Of a DNA stretch of 54,038 nucleotides, positions 25,520 to 32,584 are shown piece after piece. The DNA lies in NCBI GenBank assembly GCA_026989495.1, contig JALSJE010000098.1:1-54038 (forward strand), written 5' to 3'. The stretch's first letter is position 1. Every line of letters begins with the position of its first letter. Origin of the DNA: Gammaproteobacteria bacterium (GTDB lineage Bacteria; Pseudomonadota; Gammaproteobacteria; S144-34). The position numbers and the translations under genes are program-made. The notes under the pieces were generated by a model. The model had not been told where the DNA came from and searched no databases. It worked only from the letters and a program-made list of their open reading frames with translations.

Positions 25520-27787
25520 ATGGGGCTGGCGGCACGGGGGAGGCTCGCGGCGGCGGCCCTGCTGCTGCTGAACCTGCTCCCCCTGCCCGCCCTGCTCCGG
25601 CTGCACGTCGACAACGCCCCCGAGGTCTATTTCCCGGAGGAGGCGCCTGCGGTGCGCTTCGAGGCGGCGCTGCGCGCGCGCTTCCCCCAGGACGAGGTGC
25701 TGGTGGCGCTCCTCCGTCCGCCGGCGGGCACGGACCCGCTCGCGCTCTTCGACGATGCCTTCCTGGGCCGTCTCCAGGCGGTGGCCGAGCGCCTGGAGGC
25801 CCATCCCCTGGTGGACCGCGTCCTCACGCTCACCACCCTGGAGCACATCGAGGGCACGGCCGACGGCTTCACGGTGACGCCGCTGGCGGCGCCGGACGAC
25901 GGCCGCACCCCGCGGGAACGGCGCCGCCGGGCGCTCGGGGACCGCTTCGCCCCGGGATTCGTGGTGTCCCGCGACGGGGACACCGCCGCGCTCATCGTGC
26001 GCCCCGTCGGCCTGCGCGGCAGCGCCCAGCGGGTGGAGGTCCTCGAGGCGACGCGCGCGGCGCTGGCGGCCGAGGGCCTCGAGCCCTGGGTCGCGGGCCT
26101 GGCGGGGGAGGTCGCCCTGGCCGTGGCCCAGCTCGAGTCCATGGTGCGCGACTCGGCGACCTTCATCCCCGTCCTCGTGCTCACGGGGCTCGCGCTGGTG
26201 GGGTGGCTCTTCCGCCGCATGCTCGCGGTGGCGCTCACGGGGCTCGCGATCGGGGCCGTGGTGCTCAGCACGGTGGCCGTGATCGCGCTCTGGGGCCGGC
26301 CCTACACGCTGGTCTCGGCCATGATCCCGGCGCTGCTCACCGCGCTCACGGTCGCGCTCCTGATCCACCTCTTCAACGCGGTCCGTCTCGCCGACCGCCG
26401 GGGCCACCGTCGAGAGGCCCGGATACGGCGTGCCCTGGAGGAGATCGCGCGCCCCGCCCGCTACACCGCCCTCACCACCGCGGCCGGCCTCGGCTCGCTC
26501 GCCCTGAGCCCCGTGGCCCCGATCGCCACCTTCGGCATCGCGGCCGGCATCGGGGCGCTGCTCCTGTATCCGGTGGTCGTGGTGCTGGTCGCGGCGGTGC
26601 TCGCGCGCTACGACCGCGGGCGCTGGCCCGCCGGCGCCGGGGCGCGGTGGCTGGACCGGCTGGTGCGGCGCGCGGCGCGCCTCGGGATGCGGCGGGCCGG
26701 GGCCGTGGCCGCCCTCACGCTGGCCCTGTCGGCCGCCGCGGTCCCGGCCGTGCTCGCAGTGCGTGCCGAGACCGACCTCTACCGCTTCTTCGGCGAGGAC
26801 CACCCCCTCACCCGCGCCACGCGGCTCGCCGAGTCGAAGCTCTCGGGCGTGGGCACGCTGGAGGTCTATCTCGAGGGTCCGGGCCGCGACGCCCTGAAGG
26901 CGCCCGAGCGGCTCGCGGCCCTCCTCGCGCTGCAGGGCTGGCTCGAGGCCCAGCCGGAGGTGGACCGGACCGCCTCGGCCGCCGAGCTGGTGGAGGAGAT
27001 GAACTGGGCCTTCCATGGCGAGGATCCCGCCCACCGCCGGCTGCCCGGCTCCCGCCGCCTGGTCGCCCAGTACCTCTTCGTCTACGACGGGCGCGACCTG
27101 TGGGAGCTCGCCGACCGCGAGCTCGCCGCCGCCCGGCTCCCCATGAACCTCGCGATCCACGGTGCCAACGCCATCGAGGCCTTCATCGGGCGGCTCGAGG
27201 CGCGGCTGGAGGAATCGCCCCCGGCCGACCTGCGCTGGCGGGTCGCGGGGCTGGGGCGGCTCTTCGCCGACCAGGAGGACCTGCTGGTCACGGGGCAGCT
27301 CCGCAGCCTCGCCGGTGCGCTCGCGCTGGTCTTCGCGCTCATGCTGGCGCTCTGGCGCAGCCTGCGGGCGGCGGCGCTCTGCATGCTGCCGAACCTCGCG
27401 CCGGTGCTGCTCATCTTCGCGCTCATGGGCGGGCTCGGGGTGTGGCTGGACATGGCCACGGCCATGATCGCCTCCGTCGCCATCGGCATCGCCGTGGACG
27501 ACACCATCCACGTCTACGAGGGCTACCGCCGCCGGCGCGCGGCGGGCGTCGGCACGGTGCTGGCGCTCGGACGCACCTACGCCCAGGCGGGCCGCGCCAT
27601 CACCCTGACCACCTTCGTGCTCGGCGCGCAGTTCCTGCTGCTCGGTACCTCCGCCTTCGTGCCCACCGTGGAGTTCGGGCTGCTCAGCGCCGCGGGGCTG
27701 GTGGCCGCGCTCCTGTTCGACCTGCTGCTGCTGCCCGCCATCCTGGTGCTGGCCGCCCGCAGCCCGGACCGCCGGCGGCCCGCCTGA
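25520..27787 (+). CDS. RND-superfamily (MMPL-type) transporter
   Basis: A 755-aa inner-membrane protein with the MMPL/HpnN layout: one N-terminal helix, a periplasmic domain (residues 30-200), a block of five to six helices (about 205-360), a second periplasmic domain (415-590) and a final helix block (595-745). Conserved stretches include ALLTALTVALLIHLFNAVR and ASVAIGIAVDDTIHVYEGYR, the latter carrying the proton-relay-type Asp pair. It probably extracts a lipid-like substrate for the LolA-like protein and the barrel. It lies 13 nt after the barrel gene. Confidence 0.88.
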   Translation: MGLAARGRLAAAALLLLNLLPLPALLRLHVDNAPEVYFPEEAPAVRFEAALRARFPQDEVLVALLRPPAGTDPLALFDDAFLGRLQAVAERLEAHPLVDRVLTLTTLEHIEGTADGFTVTPLAAPDDGRTPRERRRRALGDRFAPGFVVSRDGDTAALIVRPVGLRGSAQRVEVLEATRAALAAEGLEPWVAGLAGEVALAVAQLESMVRDSATFIPVLVLTGLALVGWLFRRMLAVALTGLAIGAVVLSTVAVIALWGRPYTLVSAMIPALLTALTVALLIHLFNAVRLADRRGHRREARIRRALEEIARPARYTALTTAAGLGSLALSPVAPIATFGIAAGIGALLLYPVVVVLVAAVLARYDRGRWPAGAGARWLDRLVRRAARLGMRRAGAVAALTLALSAAAVPAVLAVRAETDLYRFFGEDHPLTRATRLAESKLSGVGTLEVYLEGPGRDALKAPERLAALLALQGWLEAQPEVDRTASAAELVEEMNWAFHGEDPAHRRLPGSRRLVAQYLFVYDGRDLWELADRELAAARLPMNLAIHGANAIEAFIGRLEARLEESPPADLRWRVAGLGRLFADQEDLLVTGQLRSLAGALALVFALMLALWRSLRAAALCMLPNLAPVLLIFALMGGLGVWLDMATAMIASVAIGIAVDDTIHVYEGYRRRRAAGVGTVLALGRTYAQAGRAITLTTFVLGAQFLLLGTSAFVPTVEFGLLSAAGLVAALLFDLLLLPAILVLAARSPDRRRPA

Positions 27788-28127
27788 TCACGCCTTACAC
27801 GCATCCGCCTCCGGGGCGGGAGGAGAGCGGCGCGGTCACCTTGCGGGCCCGTCTCCCGGCCGCGCGGAAGCCATGGTTCTCCATCGCCCGCCAGCAGCCG
27901 CGCCCAGGGCCGGCTGGAAGCGGTCCCCGCAGGGAAGTGGAACCGGCCCGGAGCTGGAGCCCCCCAAGAGGAAGGGCTGTGCAGGCAAGGCCCTGCAAAG
28001 GTCGTGCACCTTTTCGGGTGGCCTGGCGGCTCGTCCCTGTGCGCTCCGTGCTTTCGTGCCCCTTGCGCCGCACTTGCCGGAGGCGATGCGGCACGGTGAA
28101 GGGGATGCCACGACGACTGAAGAGCCC
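27788..28127. other. Non-coding gap after the transporter gene
   Basis: No convincing gene. A degenerate REP-like unit lies near 27909-27935. Weak stem-loops AAAGGT / ACCTTT (27997-28013) with trailing Ts might end the transporter operon. The rest is GC-rich without clear signals. Confidence 0.4.
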
Positions 28128-28159
28128 AAAAGAGCGGCGGCCCCATGGGGCCGCCGCTC
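28128..28159 (-). terminator. Rho-independent terminator of the vWA-like PEP-CTERM gene
   Basis: Arms GAGCGGCGGCCCC and GGGGCCGCCGCTC (13 bp, 2-nt centre) are followed on the minus strand by TTTT, about 75 nt after the gene's stop. Confidence 0.85.
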
Positions 28160-28232
28160 GGGAGTGGCCCTGCGGTGGGGCCCGGAACGGTTCCGGCGTT
28201 CCGGCGGCCCCACCTCCGTCCTCAGGTGCCGG

Positions 28233-29018
28233 TCAGGTCCTGATCAGGCCTTGCCGGCGGCGCATGCCCAGGGCCGCCAGGCCCGCGGCCAGCAGCAGCA
28301 GCGTGGCCGGCGCCGGCACGCCCGTGGGCGGCGTGGGATCGCCCGTGATCTCGAAGCGGATCTTGTCCTCCAGCACGGGCTCGAGGTCGGCGAAGCTCGA
28401 GGCGGGGAAGTCCGTGCTCGATCCGTAGCCGTCGTTCCACGAGCAGTCGGCCAACGCCCCGATACCGAGGCAGTTGACGGCCTCGTAGCCGGCCGCGATG
28501 GCGGCGGCGGTGGCGGTGGTGGGATCGAGCCCCCAGTTGTGGCCGCCGTCGGTCGAGACGTCGATCAGCTTCCGGAAATCGGGAGCGAACTCGCTCGGGT
28601 CCAGCGCCGAAAGGAAAGATTCGAGGTCGCTCATGGAGAGGTCGATACCGTCGCCGATGCTGGTGAGCGCACCGAGCTGGCTCATGGCGCCGATGGCACC
28701 CAGCAGCGCGGTGCGGTCGGCCTCGCTCTCGATGCGGATCGCGGTCTGCTCGAGCTGGGCGATGGTGGAGAACTGCACCACGTTGACCACCACGCTGCCG
28801 TCGGCCGGCAGGATCGTGGGATCGCCGAGCACCGACTGGTAGGCGGAAATCTGGGTGGCGAAATCGCTCGAGGAGATGCTGCCCGAGCCGTCGATCACGA
28901 TGCCGAGGGCCACCCGGATGGGGGCCGCGTGGACGGCGCCCGCCATGCCGAGCGCGAGAATCCCCGCCAGCAGGGTGCCCCATCGCCCCGGCCCCTTGCC
29001 AGTTCTCGAGTACTTCAT
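28233..29018 (-). CDS. vWA-like (DUF1194-type) protein with PEP-CTERM-type tail
   Basis: A 261-aa secreted protein. A signal peptide precedes GIVIDGSGSISSSDF, whose Asp43-Ser45-Ser47 form the DxSxS metal-ion-dependent adhesion site of von Willebrand A domains. Later TSIGDGIDLS and DVSTDGGHNWG fit the rest of a DUF1194-type vWA fold. The C-terminus VPAPATLLLLAAGLAALG then MRRRQ is a PEP-CTERM-type signal. Such proteins may mediate adhesion in the EPS matrix. It has its own sigma-54 promoter, IHF-like site and upstream element, and ends in a strong terminator. Confidence 0.88.
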   Translation of the reverse strand: MKYSRTGKGPGRWGTLLAGILALGMAGAVHAAPIRVALGIVIDGSGSISSSDFATQISAYQSVLGDPTILPADGSVVVNVVQFSTIAQLEQTAIRIESEADRTALLGAIGAMSQLGALTSIGDGIDLSMSDLESFLSALDPSEFAPDFRKLIDVSTDGGHNWGLDPTTATAAAIAAGYEAVNCLGIGALADCSWNDGYGSSTDFPASSFADLEPVLEDKIRFEITGDPTPPTGVPAPATLLLLAAGLAALGMRRRQGLIRT

Positions 29019-29160
29019 GCCGTCTTCCCCCCTTGTGGTCGTCCGATCGCCGCCGCGGCCCGGCGGGCCGACCGGGGATCAGGACCAGGAACCGCCTGGC
29101 TTCCAGGGGTCTGGTCCCGGTCACTCACCGGACCGCCCGGCCGCTCCTGTCCCCGGATAC

Positions 29161-29176
29161 AGCAGGATTGGTGCCA
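29161..29176 (-). promoter_or_regulatory. Sigma-54 (-24/-12) promoter of the vWA-like gene
   Basis: On the minus strand TGGCACCAATCCTGCT has a perfect TGGCAC -24 box and a CTGCT -12 box with exact GG-N10-GC spacing. The predicted start, near 29150, leaves a leader of about 130 nt that can fold (GGACCAG 29082-29088 with CTGGTCC 29111-29117). Confidence 0.85.
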
Positions 29177-29202
29177 GCTGGAAACTTTTCTTTTGTATAC
29201 AA

Positions 29203-29215
29203 TAACTTCTTGATA
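29203..29215 (-). promoter_or_regulatory. IHF site between activator element and sigma-54 promoter
   Basis: On the minus strand TATCAAGAAGTTA is a perfect match to WATCAA-N4-TTR. It lies in a short AT-rich island that stands out from the GC-rich surroundings, between the upstream element and the -24 box. Confidence 0.65.
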
Positions 29216-29250
29216 ATCTGGTGGCGTCGGTCCGCCCGAAAAGGGGTCTT

Positions 29251-29268
29251 GTGTAAAAGCCGTCGACG
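29251..29268 (-). promoter_or_regulatory. Upstream activator element 2 (candidate PrsR site)
   Basis: On the minus strand, CGTCGACGGCTTTTACAC is identical over its last 17 nt to 578-594. Its TTTTACA starts 83 bp before the -24 GG at 29175 (81 bp in the other two cases). Confidence 0.7.
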
Positions 29269-29343
29269 CCGAAGGCGGGGACGGCGTTCCCTGGCCTCCG
29301 GCTGGGCGGCCGGCCAACGCTGGCCACGGCCGGCACCGGCGGT

Positions 29344-29361
29344 TGTAAGCAATTTCCTACA
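29344..29361 (+). promoter_or_regulatory. EPS operon operator B (TGTAAGC-N5-CCTACA)
   Basis: TGTAAGCAATTTCCTACA matches the site at 6371-6388 in 16 of 18 positions. It lies upstream of the export lipoprotein gene in the divergent gap 29019-29507. Confidence 0.7.
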
Positions 29362-29390
29362 GGTGTTCGTGCCGGCGGCGACACGGCACT

Positions 29391-29410
29391 GTCTGTCCCC
29401 GCTGACAGAC
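29391..29410. repeat. Short inverted repeat upstream of the export operon
   Basis: GTCTGT and ACAGAC arms with an 8-nt spacer, about 100 nt before the export gene. A possible operator. A TAGAAT (29429-29434) that could serve as a -10 box lies 18 nt further on, but no -35 at proper spacing was found. Confidence 0.35.
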
Positions 29411-29507
29411 GCGGCCCCCACCCCTCCCTAGAATCCCGCCCAACGCAGCCGCCGGTCTGGCGGCGGCCGCCGGGGGGCGGCCATGCGGGAGAAGGGAGGG
29501 TCCATCC

Positions 29508-30143
29508 GTGAGCACCATCCGTACGAGCTGGTCCAGCCGGGCGATCCCGGCCGTTCTCGTCGCCGCCGCCACGATGCTGGCGGCCTGCGCGTCCGCACCC
29601 GCGGGCCCGGGACCCAAGGGGGACGCGGCCGCCGCCTCGCCACCCTACATCATCGGCCCCGGCGACACGGTGCAGGTCTTCGTGTGGCGCAACCCGGAGC
29701 TGTCGGCCACGGTGCCGGTGCGGCCCGACGGCAGGATCACCACCCCGCTGGTGGAGGACCTGCAGGCGAGCGGCAAGACCCCCACCCAGCTCGCCCGCGA
29801 CATGGAGCAGGCCCTCTCCAGGTACATCAAGAACCCCATCGTCACGGTGATCGTGACCGGGTTCGTGGGCCGCTACAGCGAGCAGGTGCGTGTGGTGGGC
29901 GAGGCCGCCCAGCCGCGCGCGCTCCCCTACAAGGAGGGCATGACCCTGCTCGACGTCATGATCGCCGTGGGCGGGCTCACCGAGTATGCCGCCGGCAACC
30001 GCGCCAAGCTGGTGCGCATGGTCGGCGGCAAGCAGCAGGTCTACACCGTGCGGCTCGAGGACCTGGTGCGCAAGGGCGACGTTTCGGCCAACGTCCGCAT
30101 CCTGCCCGGCGACGTGCTGATCATCCCCGAGGCCTTCTTCTGA
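29508..30143 (+). CDS. XrtA-associated polysaccharide export lipoprotein (Wza-like)
   Basis: A 211-aa outer-membrane lipoprotein (MLAAC lipobox, Cys27). YIIGPGDTVQVFVWRNPELS and VPVRPDGRITTPLVEDLQ form the Poly_export domain, and the SLBB-type segment EQVRVVGEAAQPRALPYKEG follows, ending LPGDVLIIPEAFF. Short members of this type serve as the outer-membrane channel in exosortase-linked EPS loci. The start is a GTG with GGGAGGG 10 nt upstream. It opens the operon that continues with the chain-length determinant and tyrosine kinase. Confidence 0.92.
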   Translation: MSTIRTSWSSRAIPAVLVAAATMLAACASAPAGPGPKGDAAAASPPYIIGPGDTVQVFVWRNPELSATVPVRPDGRITTPLVEDLQASGKTPTQLARDMEQALSRYIKNPIVTVIVTGFVGRYSEQVRVVGEAAQPRALPYKEGMTLLDVMIAVGGLTEYAAGNRAKLVRMVGGKQQVYTVRLEDLVRKGDVSANVRILPGDVLIIPEAFF

Positions 30144-30173
30144 GGCGCGGCGCGCCGTGCGGGGAGCCTGCCC

Positions 30174-31763
30174 ATGAACGAGCTCATCTTCCAGATCCAG
30201 TCGCTGGCGCGCGGCCTGTGGCGCTTCCGCTGGCTGGCCCTGGGCATCGCCTGGGCGGTCTCGCTCGCCGGCTGGATCTTCGTCGCCCGCATGCCGGACC
30301 AGTACCAGGCCACGACCCGTGTCTACGTGGACACGACCTCCATGCTCAAGCCGCTGCTGCGCGGCCTGGCGGTCCAGACCGACCTGCGCCAGCGCCTGCG
30401 CCTCATGACGCGCAGCCTCCTCAGCCGCCCGAACCTCGAGAAGGTGGCGCGCATGACGGACCTGGACCTCAACGCCCGCACCCCCGAGCAGATGGAGGCG
30501 CTCGTCAACGACCTCGCCCGGCGCATCAGGCTGCGCGACGCGGGCCGGGTCAACCTCTACACCATCAGCTTCACCGATCCGGATCCCGCGCTGGCCAAGC
30601 GGGTGGTGCAGGCGCTGCTCACCATCTTCGTCGAGAGCAACCTGGGCGACACGCGCCGCGAGAGCGCCACGGCGCTCAAGTTCCTGGACCAGCAGATCGC
30701 CGATTACGCCAGGCGCCTGGACGAGGCCGAGCGGCGGCTGATGGAGTTCAAGCGCCGCAACGTGGGCCTGCTGCCGGGCCAGGGAGGCGGCTATTTCGAG
30801 CGGCTCGAGAAGCTCCAGGCCCAGCTCGAGGAGGCGCGCCTCGAGCTGCGCCAGGCCGTCAACCGCCGCGACGAGCTGCGCCGCCAGCTAGAGGATGCCG
30901 AGGCGGCCGAGGAGTACGCCCTCGTCCCCGCGGTGCCCGCAGCGGCCACGGTCTCTCCCCTGGACGCGCGCATCCAGGCGCTCCAGGCCAAGCTCGACGA
31001 GCTGCTCCTCAAGTACACCGACCAGCATCCGGACGTGGTCGAGATCCGGCGCACCATCGCCGCCCTCGAGGAGCAGAAGCGCAAGGAGCTCGAGGCGCAG
31101 GCCGCGGCCGCCGGCGGCGAGGAGCCCGCCGCGGCCGCCAGCCCCGTGAGGCAGCAGCTCAAGCTGGCCCTGGCGGAGGCCGACGCCACCGTGGCGGCGC
31201 TTCGCGTGCGCGTGCAGAGCTACGAGCGCAAGCTCGCGCGGCTCAAGTCGCTGGTGGACACCATCCCCAAGGTCGAGGCCGAGTACAAGCGTCTCATGCG
31301 CGACTACGGGGTGACGAAGAAGAACTACGAGGCCCTGCTCGCGCGGCGCGAGTCGGCCAGGATCTCCGAGGAGGCGCAGCAGACCGCGGACGAGGTCAAG
31401 TTCCGCGTGATCGACCCGCCCCGCGTCCCGCTCGATCCCGTGGGACCGAACCGCGTGCTCTACATGAGCCTGGCCCTGGGCGCGGGCGTGGCCGCGGGCG
31501 TGCTCGCGGCGCTGGTGCTGACGCAGCTGCGGCCCACCTTCGACAGCCGCCGCGCCCTGCGCCAGGCCACCGGGCTGCCCGTGCTCGGAGGGGTGATGCT
31601 TGTGCGGACGCTGACGCAGCGCATCCGGCGCCGGGTCGAGGTCACCAGCTTCGTCTTCGCCGCCCTGCTGCTGGTTCTGGTCTATGGCGGGGTGCTCACC
31701 ATCTACATGGCCGACCTGCGGCTGGCGGAGGAGCTGCGGGCGATCGCGGGGAGGTTCCTATGA
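30174..31763 (+). CDS. XrtA-associated polysaccharide chain-length determinant (Wzz-like)
   Basis: A 529-aa inner-membrane protein with transmembrane helices near residues 20-40 and 425-445 (and again near 490-510), bracketing a long periplasmic coiled coil (about 165-410). N-terminal YQATTRVYVDT and the Pro-rich VIDPPRVPLDPVGPNR before the second helix are typical Wzz features. It sets EPS length and partners the tyrosine kinase, whose gene overlaps it by 4 nt (ATGA). Confidence 0.92.
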   Translation: MNELIFQIQSLARGLWRFRWLALGIAWAVSLAGWIFVARMPDQYQATTRVYVDTTSMLKPLLRGLAVQTDLRQRLRLMTRSLLSRPNLEKVARMTDLDLNARTPEQMEALVNDLARRIRLRDAGRVNLYTISFTDPDPALAKRVVQALLTIFVESNLGDTRRESATALKFLDQQIADYARRLDEAERRLMEFKRRNVGLLPGQGGGYFERLEKLQAQLEEARLELRQAVNRRDELRRQLEDAEAAEEYALVPAVPAAATVSPLDARIQALQAKLDELLLKYTDQHPDVVEIRRTIAALEEQKRKELEAQAAAAGGEEPAAAASPVRQQLKLALAEADATVAALRVRVQSYERKLARLKSLVDTIPKVEAEYKRLMRDYGVTKKNYEALLARRESARISEEAQQTADEVKFRVIDPPRVPLDPVGPNRVLYMSLALGAGVAAGVLAALVLTQLRPTFDSRRALRQATGLPVLGGVMLVRTLTQRIRRRVEVTSFVFAALLLVLVYGGVLTIYMADLRLAEELRAIAGRFL

Positions 31764-32584
31764 GCAGCATCGAGAAGGCCATGGAGCGGGCGGCAGGCGC
31801 TGCTGGGGGCGTCGTGGAGCGTCTCGTGGCCGCCCGGCGCGTCCGGGAGGAGGCCCCGCGCCACGACCTCGACCTCGGCCGCCTCAGGTCCATGGGCTAC
31901 CTCACGCCCGAGGACTCCGACGGGGCGCTCGCCGAGCAGTACCGGATCATCAAGCGGCCCCTGCTGATGAACGCCTTCGGGCGCGGTGCCGTCCCCATCG
32001 AGGGCGGCAATCTCATCATGGTCACGAGCTCGCTGCCCGGCGAGGGCAAGACCTTCACCACCTTCAACCTCGCCATGAGCATGGCCATGGAGCTCGACCA
32101 CACGGTGCTCGTCGTCGATGCCGACATCGTCAAGCCCACGCTCACCGAGCTGGCCGGCCTCAAGGGGCGGCCAGGGCTCACCGACGTGCTGGCCAGCGAC
32201 AGTGTCGGCGTGGGCGACGTGATCGCGCGCACCAACGTGCCCAAGCTGCGCATCATCCCGGCAGGCAAGGCCCACCCCAACTCGTCGGAGCTGCTCGCGA
32301 GCCAGGCCATGCGCACCCTCATGGAGGAGCTCGCCGAGCGCTATCCCGACCGGGTGGTGCTGTTCGACACCCCGCCCCTGCTCGCGGCGAGCCAGGCGAG
32401 CATCCTCACCTATCTCGTGGGTCAGGTCGTGGTCGTGGTGGAGGCCGGCCGCACGCCCCAGCCCGTGGTCAAGGAGGCCCTCGGGCTGGTGGACTCGTCC
32501 AAGGCCGTGGGCCTGGTGCTCAACAAGAGCCACGAGCGCGGCAGCGGGGACTACTACGGCTACTACGGCCATGGCGAAGCGTAG
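31760..32584 (+). CDS. XrtA-associated tyrosine autokinase (BY-kinase)
   Basis: A 274-aa cytoplasmic kinase. Walker A is SSLPGEGKTFTTFNLA, Walker A' VLVVDADIVKPTL, Walker B VVLFDTPPLL. A short C-terminal Tyr cluster (DYYGYYG) is the autophosphorylation tail. It works with the preceding chain-length protein to control EPS polymer length and export. The reading frame is open far upstream only as shadow. The next gene begins 14 nt before its stop. Confidence 0.93.
   Translation: MSSIEKAMERAAGAAGGVVERLVAARRVREEAPRHDLDLGRLRSMGYLTPEDSDGALAEQYRIIKRPLLMNAFGRGAVPIEGGNLIMVTSSLPGEGKTFTTFNLAMSMAMELDHTVLVVDADIVKPTLTELAGLKGRPGLTDVLASDSVGVGDVIARTNVPKLRIIPAGKAHPNSSELLASQAMRTLMEELAERYPDRVVLFDTPPLLAASQASILTYLVGQVVVVVEAGRTPQPVVKEALGLVDSSKAVGLVLNKSHERGSGDYYGYYGHGEA

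Noticed and set aside
29188-29203. Sigma-70 -10 box TATACAAT in the AT-rich island.
   Set aside because: No acceptable -35 at 16-18 bp on either strand; the sequence is better explained as the AT-rich DNA around the IHF site.
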